A stretch of DNA of 5,395 nt, taken from NCBI GenBank assembly GCA_943914815.1, contig CALUDL010000102.1:1-5395 (forward strand), written 5' to 3'. The notes under the pieces are model-generated. The model searched no databases and was not told where the DNA came from. It saw only the letters and a list, made by a program, of their open reading frames with translations. Source of the DNA: an uncultured Brevibacterium sp. (GTDB taxonomy: Bacteria > Actinomycetota > Actinomycetes > Actinomycetales > Brevibacteriaceae). Made by a program: the position numbers and the translations under genes. This document shows, piece by piece, positions 1-5,395 of this stretch (the first letter of the stretch is position 1; each line of letters opens with the position of its first letter).

Positions 1-48
1 GGTGTGTGGTTCGCACGCCGCAACGCAAAGAAAGCACAGGCCGAGTAA
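1..48 (+). CDS. C-terminal end of an LPXTG-type pilin, probably the major shaft pilin (partial)
   Basis: Only the last 15 codons and the TAA stop lie in the window. They read GVWFARRNAKKAQAE. A short hydrophobic end followed by a run of Arg and Lys is the usual cytoplasmic tail of a cell-wall sorting signal; the LPxTG motif and most of the membrane segment would lie just upstream. The next genes are a class C sortase, a small pilin and a vWA tip pilin, so by position this should be the SpaA-like major pilin that forms the shaft. The assignment rests on the tail and on gene order only. The pilin motif lysine and E-box cannot be seen. The frame is chosen because the other two forward frames do not give a plausible tail. 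Confidence 0.7.
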   Translation, partial: GVWFARRNAKKAQAE

Positions 49-61
49 CACCTCGGGCACA

Positions 62-85
62 TCAGAGGCCGGCACGGCACTCTGA
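62..85 (+). other. Small intergenic hairpin
   Basis: TCAGAG (62-67) pairs with CTCTGA (80-85). The stem continues as GCC (68-70) with GGC (76-78), leaving one bulged A at 79 and a five-base loop. It starts 13 bases after the pilin stop codon and just before the much stronger hairpin at 89-125. No T run follows, so it is not a terminator by itself. It may be part of a structured 3' end on the upstream pilin message, or chance. Confidence 0.35.
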
Positions 86-88
86 CGC

Positions 89-125
89 ACGGGATAGTAC
101 GTGCGGAAGGCACGTACTATCCCGT
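89..125 (+). terminator. Perfect 16-bp intergenic hairpin, candidate attenuator or mRNA-processing/stability element
   Basis: ACGGGATAGTACGTGC (89-104) and GCACGTACTATCCCGT (110-125) are exact reverse complements around the five-base loop GGAAG. The hairpin lies between the presumed major pilin and the sortase. No T run follows at once; the nearest is TTTT at 135-138, ten bases past the stem, so it is not a textbook Rho-independent terminator. The long stem could still lower read-through into the sortase gene, or protect the 3' end of an abundant pilin mRNA. Either would give many pilin copies per sortase. That the stem exists is seen directly; its role is inferred. Confidence 0.55.
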
Positions 126-150
126 CCACTCCACTTTTCGTGACATCGTT

Positions 151-155
151 GGAGG
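151..155 (+). promoter_or_regulatory. Ribosome binding site of the sortase gene
   Basis: GGAGG lies seven bases before the GTG at 163 and fixes that GTG as the start of the sortase. The first in-frame ATG is at 244, codon 28, inside the first membrane segment, and would remove the basic cytoplasmic N-terminus. Confidence 0.8.
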
Positions 156-162
156 CCTTTCC

Positions 163-1167
163 GTGGGCAAGCACTCAGCGTCAACTCTGAAACGAGTTGC
201 ACCAAAACGGCAGACTGCCAAAGCAAAGAAGAACTCTTTGCTGATGCCTGCCATCGTGGTGATCCTGGGACTGCTGGTGATGATGTACCCAGTAGTGTCC
301 ACGGCATGGAACAACTACGGATCCTCAAAAGCTGCGCAAGAGTATGCCAAGCTCGAGAAGTCTGTTCCTCAAGAAGTCAAAGACAAGAAGTGGGAAGACG
401 CGCACAAATACAATGAGCGCCGTACGACCGGACCGATTCTAGACCCGTGGCTCAACCGCATTCACCCCGACAACCCCGAGTATGGCTACTACTTGGACCA
501 GTTGGACAAAAACGAGGCAATGGCGCGGTTGATCTTCCCGGCCATCGACGCAGATTTGCCCATATACCACGGCACGTCTGACGAAACGTTGCAACGTGGG
601 CTGGGGCATCTATACGGATCTGATCTGCCGGTTGGTGGAAGCGGAACGCATTCGGTCATTACCGGACACACCGGGCTGTCGAACGCCACCATGTTCGACA
701 ACCTCAACAAAGCACAGAAAGGTGATGTCTTTTATGTGCAAGTATCCGGTCACAAACTGAAGTACGAAGTCGACCAGATCAAGGTGGTTCGTCCAGACGA
801 AACGGACGATCTGCATGCGGTCGACGGTAGCGACTACATCACGTTGATCACCTGCACGCCGTATGGGATCAACTCTCACCGACTGTTGGTCCGAGGGCAC
901 CAAGTGCCCATGGCCGAATCTGAAGACACTGTCTTCGATCAGAACCACGCATCGAACTGGCAATGGTGGATGTACGCACTGGTAGCGGTTGCCCTTACGA
1001 TTGCGGTCGCTTTTGCGTGGTGGTTGTGGCGCCAGTGGAAAGCCACACGTGGTAACGACAACAAGGCGGGAACAGCTTCGAAAGCTGAAGCAGGCACAAC
1101 TGCCGGGGAAGAACCCAGCAGAAAGCCGAATGAAGGCGAAACACCGTCTTCACAAACGGGTAGATAG
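163..1167 (+). CDS. srtA: Class C (pilus-specific) sortase
   Basis: A 334-residue membrane transpeptidase that polymerises pilins by cleaving LPxTG motifs and joining the threonine to a lysine of the next subunit. Residues 1-27 are basic and cytoplasmic. A first membrane segment spans about 28-48. ILDPW at 92-96 carries the DPW lid typical of class C. The catalytic domain covers about 120-250, with His169 in TGHTG, Cys231 in TLITC and Arg240 in NSHR. A second membrane segment spans about 268-289, and a hydrophilic tail of about 45 residues follows. The two-membrane-segment layout and lid separate it from housekeeping class A or E sortases. The start is GTG with a good GGAGG. It follows the shaft pilin after a hairpin-bearing gap and precedes the small pilin by 19 bases. 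The Spa name srtA follows C. diphtheriae usage and rests on locus order; other clusters use srtB to srtE. Confidence 0.93.
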   Translation: MGKHSASTLKRVAPKRQTAKAKKNSLLMPAIVVILGLLVMMYPVVSTAWNNYGSSKAAQEYAKLEKSVPQEVKDKKWEDAHKYNERRTTGPILDPWLNRIHPDNPEYGYYLDQLDKNEAMARLIFPAIDADLPIYHGTSDETLQRGLGHLYGSDLPVGGSGTHSVITGHTGLSNATMFDNLNKAQKGDVFYVQVSGHKLKYEVDQIKVVRPDETDDLHAVDGSDYITLITCTPYGINSHRLLVRGHQVPMAESEDTVFDQNHASNWQWWMYALVAVALTIAVAFAWWLWRQWKATRGNDNKAGTASKAEAGTTAGEEPSRKPNEGETPSSQTGR

Positions 1168-1186
1168 TTTTAGTAGGTAAGCAACG

Positions 1187-1972
1187 ATGAAGAGAAATGC
1201 AGTGTCATTGCGGAAACTCACCGCACTGCTTCTTGTCGCGTGCTCTATGGTTTTTGCCTTCAGCACGGTAGGTGCCAGTGCTGCTTACGCCACCAGAGTC
1301 GTGGGGGGCCCAGAAGCTGCAAGCGCTGACGAGACAGACGGAACCGACGTCGTGAAAATCACGATCAGTCCTGGAAACCCAGACGATGATCACACGCCAC
1401 CTTCAGGGTCAGTGGTGGGTGTGACTATTCACATGGACCGCCTCCGAGGTGTGTCAGGGACAGATGAAAACGACCGCAACCGTATTGAAGGTGCCTCTAT
1501 TGGCGAGATCTCGTCATGGCCCAAAGACCTATCCTTTAGCAAAACTAGTGATCAAAACGGGACGGTGAAGTTCACCGGGCTACCCAAGGGCATCTACCTG
1601 GTCACGTCATCTGCACCCAACGACTCCTACCGGGCCATTAACCCGTTCCTCGTTTCCGTGCCTTTCTACGGAAGCCCACAAGGAACCAGCCCAGTCGAAG
1701 GCGTCATCGTTGCCAAAACACACACGCCCTCGGAAACTCCGCCACCTCGGGAAACTGAGACCTCGCCACCGGGATCAACCCCGTCGCCAACGGAAACGGA
1801 CACACCGGAACCTCCTCGAGAGCCGGGGGAAGAACCCCGAGGGAGCGACCAACCACTACCCGTCACAGGTGCCCAGGTGGCAGTGCTTGTGCTGATAGCC
1901 GCGGGTCTCATTGGTTGTGGATTCATCATCATCCTTGTGAGTAAAAGAAAGTCTGAAGGTGGGAAGAAATGA
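1187..1972 (+). CDS. spaB: SpaB-like minor (base) pilin with LPVTG sorting signal
   Basis: A 261-residue surface protein. Residues 1-35 form a Sec signal peptide with a basic start, a hydrophobic core at 11-28, and likely cleavage after AYA (33-35) or ASA (30-32). A pilin-like beta domain covers about 53-178; GTVKFTGLPKGIYLV at 125-139 and PFLVSVPF at 153-160 match the usual actinobacterial pilin pattern. A stalk rich in Pro, Thr, Ser and Glu covers 178-223. The sorting signal is LPVTG (224-228), a membrane segment at about 230-251 and the tail SKRKSEGGKK. The ectodomain has no cysteine. In Spa pili the small pilin is added last and lets the housekeeping sortase anchor the fibre to peptidoglycan; that role is inferred from size and position. 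The SD is weak, AGG at 1175-1177. The 3' end overlaps the next gene by ATGA. The Glu normally found after YLVT is replaced by Ser141. The symbol rests on locus order, not a search. Confidence 0.85.
   Translation: MKRNAVSLRKLTALLLVACSMVFAFSTVGASAAYATRVVGGPEAASADETDGTDVVKITISPGNPDDDHTPPSGSVVGVTIHMDRLRGVSGTDENDRNRIEGASIGEISSWPKDLSFSKTSDQNGTVKFTGLPKGIYLVTSSAPNDSYRAINPFLVSVPFYGSPQGTSPVEGVIVAKTHTPSETPPPRETETSPPGSTPSPTETDTPEPPREPGEEPRGSDQPLPVTGAQVAVLVLIAAGLIGCGFIIILVSKRKSEGGKK
1956..1972 (+). promoter_or_regulatory. Ribosome binding site and ATGA stop-start overlap coupling the small and tip pilins
   Basis: AAGGTGG (1956-1962) differs by one base from AAGGAGG and lies six bases before ATG 1969 and nine before ATG 1972. 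The small pilin stop TGA (1970-1972) overlaps the first of these ATGs. This points to translational coupling between the two minor pilins. The two ATGs are adjacent and in frame, so the true start may be either one, a difference of one residue. Confidence 0.7.
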
Positions 1973-4900
1973 TGCACGCACTTCCATTCCGCCTGTCAAA
2001 GAAACAGCACATCGTTATACGCCTGCTGGCTGTGTTCGCGGTGCTGGCAGCACTCATCGCCAGCGGACTCGCAGTCATTCCAGGTCCCACCCCGGCGCAG
2101 GCGCAGACGCAGGCGATTCCTGTTAGCCCCGCAAAACAGGACTTTTCGAACACTGCTACGCAGAACACCTACACATTTACCGTCGACGCTGACGCAACGA
2201 TGAATAGCCTCGATTTTAGTGTTGAAGGTAACTACTTCTTGCTCGAGTACGATCTCATGGTGAATGGCAGGAGTCTGAAGAAAGAGACGCTGTCTTCGTC
2301 TCAAGAGCTTCCGTACTCAAAGACGATTACTGGCCTAAACTCCACCCTTAAAAAAGGTGACAAGATCAATCTGTACTTGAGATTCAACTACCCGAGGGTG
2401 AAAGGGTCGGTGTCTGTCACCCCAAAGGGAAGTTTGGACAATAGCACACCAACTCCTACACCCACGCCAACTCAGCCCACACCTACGCCGACTCCAACCT
2501 CTACTCCGGATCCGTCGGACAAAACTGTGACGCCCGCAGCGCCCACAGCGGTTGACCCTGCTACTGCTCCTCAATGTGTGGAGAAGGGCTACATCAACAT
2601 TCCGGGAACTCAGGGAGTTGACTATTACATTGCGGGGCAGAAGAAGCCTGCTGGTCAGTACTTTTTCGAAGGGACAAAGCCTGCCACCGTCAAGGTTACG
2701 GCGAAGCCGCAGACTGGCTACCAGTTCACTTCTGGGGCTACGACTGAGTGGTCGTTCAACATGAGTGGTCAGGTCAAGAGTTGCTCAGGTGAGCCCACCC
2801 CACCGCCAGACGGTCGTACATTCAAAGCCACTGGACATGGATTCTCACTGCAGGGTGACCCGGTTGATCCAAACAGGCCCGACACCTTCACGGCAAAAGT
2901 CGGTGAGGACGCGAAGCTCAACTACATCACAGTGCGCATCAAAACCGACGCTACGTTCCTTGACCCGCAGCACTACCAGCTGACCGTCGACAAGATTGAA
3001 GACGGAGTGACGCTGCAGAAGCGTAACGTCAACATCGGCAACGGTTACATCACAATGGACGTTGTGCCGATGAAGGATGGCAAGCAGGTCGACTCGGCGT
3101 TTTTGCCTAAGGATGCAGTGTTCACGTTCACTAACAACTTGGCGAAGAACAAGAGCCTGGTAGTTGAGCTGGACGCTTACGGCACAAAGTCAGCAGATCC
3201 CACTGACCCGCCCATCATTTCACCGCCAGACGGTGCGGATTGGGTTCACGGGCGCGTTGCGAATCCTTCTGTCCCTATGACTTGTGGCCTGCGTATTGCG
3301 GTTGTCGCCGACTTGTCGACGTCGTTGAACTACGCGGACAATGCGAACGGTTTCGATGAGTCGAAAAAAGCTACAAACGCCTTTATCGACGCGCTCGCTG
3401 GCACTTCCGCTGAACTCGGTCTTTACAACTTTGCGAGCACCGCTCCAGCGAATATTCCTGGCTCGACGCACGGCAATAACCCGCCGTACATTTCCATGCT
3501 GACGCAAGACGGGGTTACGCAAGCTAAACGCGTGGTGTCGAACTGGAACTATAACGCGAACAATAGTGCGACAAACTGGCAAGCTGGTTTGCAGCAGGTC
3601 AAAGCTGGAAACTATGACGTGGTGTACTTCATTACCGACGGTATGCCAACCACGTCGTCCACGATCAAGAGCAAAGGAATCGGTGGAGAGTTCGTTCAGG
3701 CAAGTGCACTCAACGATGCAATTGACGCAGCGAACGAGCTCAAAGCCTCTGGTACGCGCGTTGTTCCGCTCATGGTCGACCTGACACTTGGTGGGCGAAC
3801 CAGTCAACGCCCTGTTGTAACGAATGATCTAGTGCTCAAAGACGCCAAACGCATTGGCTGGCAAGCAGATCCGGGACAAGCTCCAGGTTTGTACTATAAA
3901 ACTCGAAGTGACCACCCGAAGGCTATACACGCCAATTACATTGGCACCGATACTTTGGTGAATCTGAAAATGGCATATGACGGGGCCGGTAATCAGACCC
4001 TGCAGGTGTTTGAGCGTTTGCCTAATGGGAGACAGGAGACGATCACTTCCAACATGTCTAGGTGGACCTACGGTACACGTGATGTGAAGGTGATGGGCGA
4101 AGACATCTCGGGCACAGGCGATACTGTGCGGATCAGCAACTACAGTGGTCTGGCTGCGCAGATGAAGTCGATCGCTCAGGACCTAACCAAGAAGTGTGGC
4201 GGCGAAGTGATCGTCAAGAAGCGCATCGTCGATGAGAACGGCAAGGTTCTGTCCGATGGTGAGCCAGGCTGGGAATTCACTCTGTCCGCTAACGGCCAAA
4301 AGGTCATTGATCCTGGAAATGGTGAACTCGTCACCCAGTGGCGTAAAGCCACCTCTTGGAGGGAAGAGGACAAGGGAACCGCACGCTGGGGAATCCAGAG
4401 TGAAACGGCGCAGGATCTCACGCTTACCGAAACGCAGAAGGAAGGCTACTCGCTGTACCAACGCGACGGCAAGAACGCCGTCTGTCAGGAAACACGCGAT
4501 GGCAAAACCACGCCACTTGATGTTCAAAATGATGGCGAGTTCGGCTTTAAAGTGCGAATGAACGAGAAAGGCAAGGTGCTGTCACGTGTGTCCTGCGTGG
4601 TTGACAACTACAAGACACCAGAAGCGACAGGAAAACTGACCTTCAAGAAGGCACAGTACGTTGACGGCGAAATTGTCGAAATGTCCGGTTTGGGTGGTGC
4701 GACTTTTGAAATCTACCCATCTAAAGACGGCAAGCCTGACTACAGTGCTGGCAAACCGCTGTGGACCATCAAGCCAGGTCAAGAATCCATTGAGGTGAAG
4801 ACGACCGGCACGTTCTTCCTTGTGGAAACCAAAGCGCCCAACGGGCTGAACCTGTTGCCCAAGCCGGTTCCGTTCGAGATTGCATTCGACAAGGATGCCA

Positions 4901-5100
4901 AGACGTACAGAATCTCGACTGTGGGTGATCACCCGCAAATAAAGGCATCAGGATCTGGCGATGCCATGTTGTTGCTCGTTGCAGACACTGCTTCCGGTCA
5001 GCTGCCCAAGACCGGCGGCAACGGAGTATTGGTGTGGGCCCTGGGCGGCCTGGTGATGGCTGGCGGTGGAGCGCTCTGGATGCGCCGTCGTCAATCGTGA
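1969..5100 (+). CDS. spaC: SpaC-like tip pilin/adhesin with vWA domain and LPKTG sorting signal
   Basis: A 1043-residue modular surface protein. Residues 1-45 are a signal peptide, likely cut after AQA (43-45). Then come a cysteine-free beta-rich domain (about 47-155), a Thr-Pro linker (160-180), a small domain bounded by Cys203 and Cys272, a second beta-rich domain (about 284-405), and a linker with SPPDG. The vWA domain (440-743) has a full MIDAS metal site: DLSTS (Asp448, Ser450, Ser452), Thr535 and Asp557 in ITDG. Two CnaB/SpaA-like domains follow. One is 745-882 with candidate isopeptide residues Lys751, Glu821 and Asn880. The other is about 888-1007 with Lys894, Glu953 in LVETKAP, and Asp1006. 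LPKTG is at 1012-1016, then a membrane segment and the tail RRRQS. Such proteins cap Spa pili and mediate adhesion; the ligand cannot be predicted. It is shorter than C. diphtheriae SpaC as I recall it (about 1800 residues). It is the last gene before the terminator. Confidence 0.9.
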   Translation: MMHALPFRLSKKQHIVIRLLAVFAVLAALIASGLAVIPGPTPAQAQTQAIPVSPAKQDFSNTATQNTYTFTVDADATMNSLDFSVEGNYFLLEYDLMVNGRSLKKETLSSSQELPYSKTITGLNSTLKKGDKINLYLRFNYPRVKGSVSVTPKGSLDNSTPTPTPTPTQPTPTPTPTSTPDPSDKTVTPAAPTAVDPATAPQCVEKGYINIPGTQGVDYYIAGQKKPAGQYFFEGTKPATVKVTAKPQTGYQFTSGATTEWSFNMSGQVKSCSGEPTPPPDGRTFKATGHGFSLQGDPVDPNRPDTFTAKVGEDAKLNYITVRIKTDATFLDPQHYQLTVDKIEDGVTLQKRNVNIGNGYITMDVVPMKDGKQVDSAFLPKDAVFTFTNNLAKNKSLVVELDAYGTKSADPTDPPIISPPDGADWVHGRVANPSVPMTCGLRIAVVADLSTSLNYADNANGFDESKKATNAFIDALAGTSAELGLYNFASTAPANIPGSTHGNNPPYISMLTQDGVTQAKRVVSNWNYNANNSATNWQAGLQQVKAGNYDVVYFITDGMPTTSSTIKSKGIGGEFVQASALNDAIDAANELKASGTRVVPLMVDLTLGGRTSQRPVVTNDLVLKDAKRIGWQADPGQAPGLYYKTRSDHPKAIHANYIGTDTLVNLKMAYDGAGNQTLQVFERLPNGRQETITSNMSRWTYGTRDVKVMGEDISGTGDTVRISNYSGLAAQMKSIAQDLTKKCGGEVIVKKRIVDENGKVLSDGEPGWEFTLSANGQKVIDPGNGELVTQWRKATSWREEDKGTARWGIQSETAQDLTLTETQKEGYSLYQRDGKNAVCQETRDGKTTPLDVQNDGEFGFKVRMNEKGKVLSRVSCVVDNYKTPEATGKLTFKKAQYVDGEIVEMSGLGGATFEIYPSKDGKPDYSAGKPLWTIKPGQESIEVKTTGTFFLVETKAPNGLNLLPKPVPFEIAFDKDAKTYRISTVGDHPQIKASGSGDAMLLLVADTASGQLPKTGGNGVLVWALGGLVMAGGGALWMRRRQS
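2446..2508 (+). repeat. Thr-Pro dipeptide repeat linker in the tip pilin
   Basis: Codons 160-180 alternate threonine and proline, broken only by a Gln at 169 and a Ser at 178. The codons vary (ACA, ACT, ACG, ACC; CCA, CCT, CCC, CCG), so the protein pattern is kept without a long identical DNA repeat. This probably forms an extended, possibly glycosylated spacer between the N-terminal domain and the rest of the tip protein. Confidence 0.85.
2801..3234 (+). repeat. Direct 14-base repeat pair marking two PPDG linkers of the tip pilin
   Basis: CACCGCCAGACGGT occurs at 2801-2814 and again at 3221-3234, exactly 420 bases (140 codons) apart and in the same frame. The copies encode PPPDG (278-282) and SPPDG (418-422) and flank one predicted beta-rich domain. 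This may be a trace of module shuffling or of a duplicated linker. Confidence 0.6.
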
Positions 5101-5132
5101 CCGTACGCCCGGTTCGTAGCTGACTCGGTTAC

Positions 5133-5174
5133 ACGCATAGGCCCGTCTCCCTAAACGGAGGCGGGCCCATGCGT
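5133..5174 (+). terminator. Strong hairpin terminator after the pilus operon
   Basis: The arms 5133-5150 and 5157-5174 pair over 18 positions: 16 Watson-Crick pairs, one T-G wobble (5146/5161) and one A-C mismatch (5139/5168), closed by a six-base loop. The centre is GC-rich and the stem ends in TTT at 5174-5176. It starts 33 bases after the tip-pilin stop codon and fits the end of the operon. The T tract is short, so termination strength is inferred mostly from the stem. Confidence 0.85.
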
Positions 5175-5190
5175 TTCCGGAAAGTTGCTG

Positions 5191-5227
5191 GGGTGAAACC
5201 CTTAAGTGGTTTGACCCGTTTTCTCTT
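5191..5227 (+). terminator. Second hairpin with T-rich tail, candidate back-up terminator
   Basis: GGGTGAAACC (5191-5200) and GGTTTGACCC (5208-5217) pair except for one central G-G mismatch, around a seven-base loop. GTTTTCTCTT follows at 5218-5227. The stem is weaker than the one at 5133-5174 but the T-rich tail is better. It could be a second terminator in tandem, or a dyad bound by a regulator. Confidence 0.45.
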
Positions 5228-5376
5228 CATCGTTGTGCGAAGGTTGTAGAGTAAACCAATCAGTGCTGTCCCCAGCGCATGCGACTTCACGGCACAGGAG
5301 CACTTAGAAAATCGGGTTTTCCACAGATCGTTCAAGGGCTATAGCGGAAGCGAACCCAGGGGCCTACATTCAGCGC
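5228..5376. other. Intergenic sequence without a supported gene
   Basis: No convincing coding region, RNA gene or complete promoter is seen. The only reading frame of any length runs on the minus strand over 5335-5129, begins with TTG right after an in-frame stop, has no clear ribosome binding site, and passes through both hairpins. Part of its translation, LKGFTPATFRKRM, looks protein-like and faintly recalls the end of an IS3-type transposase, so this may be an eroded insertion-sequence remnant. That is weak. Confidence 0.4.
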
Positions 5377-5395
5377 ATGGAGTTCACAAACACAT
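5377..5395 (+). CDS. Possible start of a further gene (partial, tentative)
   Basis: ATG at 5377 opens a frame, MEFTNT, that runs off the window end. TACATT at 5365-5370 resembles a -10 box and would place transcription start near the ATG itself, as in leaderless actinobacterial genes. AGGGG at 5358-5362 is 14 bases upstream, too far for a good ribosome binding site. No -35 element is evident. Six codons cannot show a function. Confidence 0.2.

Noticed and set aside
115..120. TACTAT as a -10 box for a separate sortase promoter
   Set aside because: It is part of the right arm of the perfect hairpin, and no -35 element is found 16-18 bases upstream.
3220..3807. A 195-codon minus-strand open frame inside the tip pilin gene
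   Set aside because: It lies fully antisense to the vWA region, whose protein sequence is clearly real. Its translation is rich in Arg and Val with no domain pattern, as expected for a shadow frame.
5317..5325. TTTTCCACA, a DnaA-box-like string
   Set aside because: A single degenerate match with no cluster, AT-rich element or dnaA neighbour; expected by chance.
5273..5379. CAGCGCATG repeated at 5273-5281 and 5371-5379
   Set aside because: A nine-base match without flanking similarity; no sign of an attachment site or repeat family.
1..5395. CRISPR array, tRNA or rRNA gene, toxin-antitoxin or phage-defence genes
   Set aside because: No spaced direct repeats, cloverleaf or suitable coding frames were seen; nearly the whole window is covered by the pilus genes.

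Overview
The window is most of a sortase-assembled pilus locus from a Gram-positive actinobacterium, all on the + strand. The order is major pilin (last 15 codons only), class C sortase, small LPVTG pilin, large LPKTG pilin with a von Willebrand A (vWA) domain. This is the spaA-srtA-spaB-spaC order of the Corynebacterium diphtheriae Spa pili as I remember it. That order, the moderate GC content by eye and the cysteine-paired pilin domains make Corynebacterium or a close relative the best guess. The species cannot be named from the sequence, and no database search was possible.

Layout: 1-48 is the 3' end of an LPXTG-type surface protein, presumably the shaft pilin. 49-162 is an intergenic stretch with two hairpins, the second a perfect 16-bp stem, ahead of a strong ribosome binding site. 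163-1167 encodes the pilus-specific sortase with two membrane segments, a DPW lid and His/Cys/Arg catalytic residues. 1187-1972 encodes a small pilin with one pilin-like beta domain and a Pro/Glu/Thr stalk. It overlaps by ATGA the gene at 1969-5100, a 1043-residue adhesin-like tip pilin. 5101-5395 holds a strong terminator, a second hairpin with a T-rich tail, and no clear gene.

How the genes work together (established for the family, inferred here): the pilins are exported by Sec and held in the membrane by their C-terminal sorting signals. The sortase cleaves each LPxTG motif between Thr and Gly and joins it to a lysine of the next subunit. The vWA protein should cap the tip, the upstream pilin should form the shaft, and the small pilin should end polymerisation at the base, where a housekeeping sortase encoded elsewhere fixes the fibre to peptidoglycan.

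I do not see a new kind of system. The points most worth a second look are the long perfect hairpin between shaft pilin and sortase, the six cysteines of the tip pilin arranged as three domain-flanking pairs, a possible internal domain duplication in the tip pilin, and loss of the usual E-box glutamate in the small pilin.
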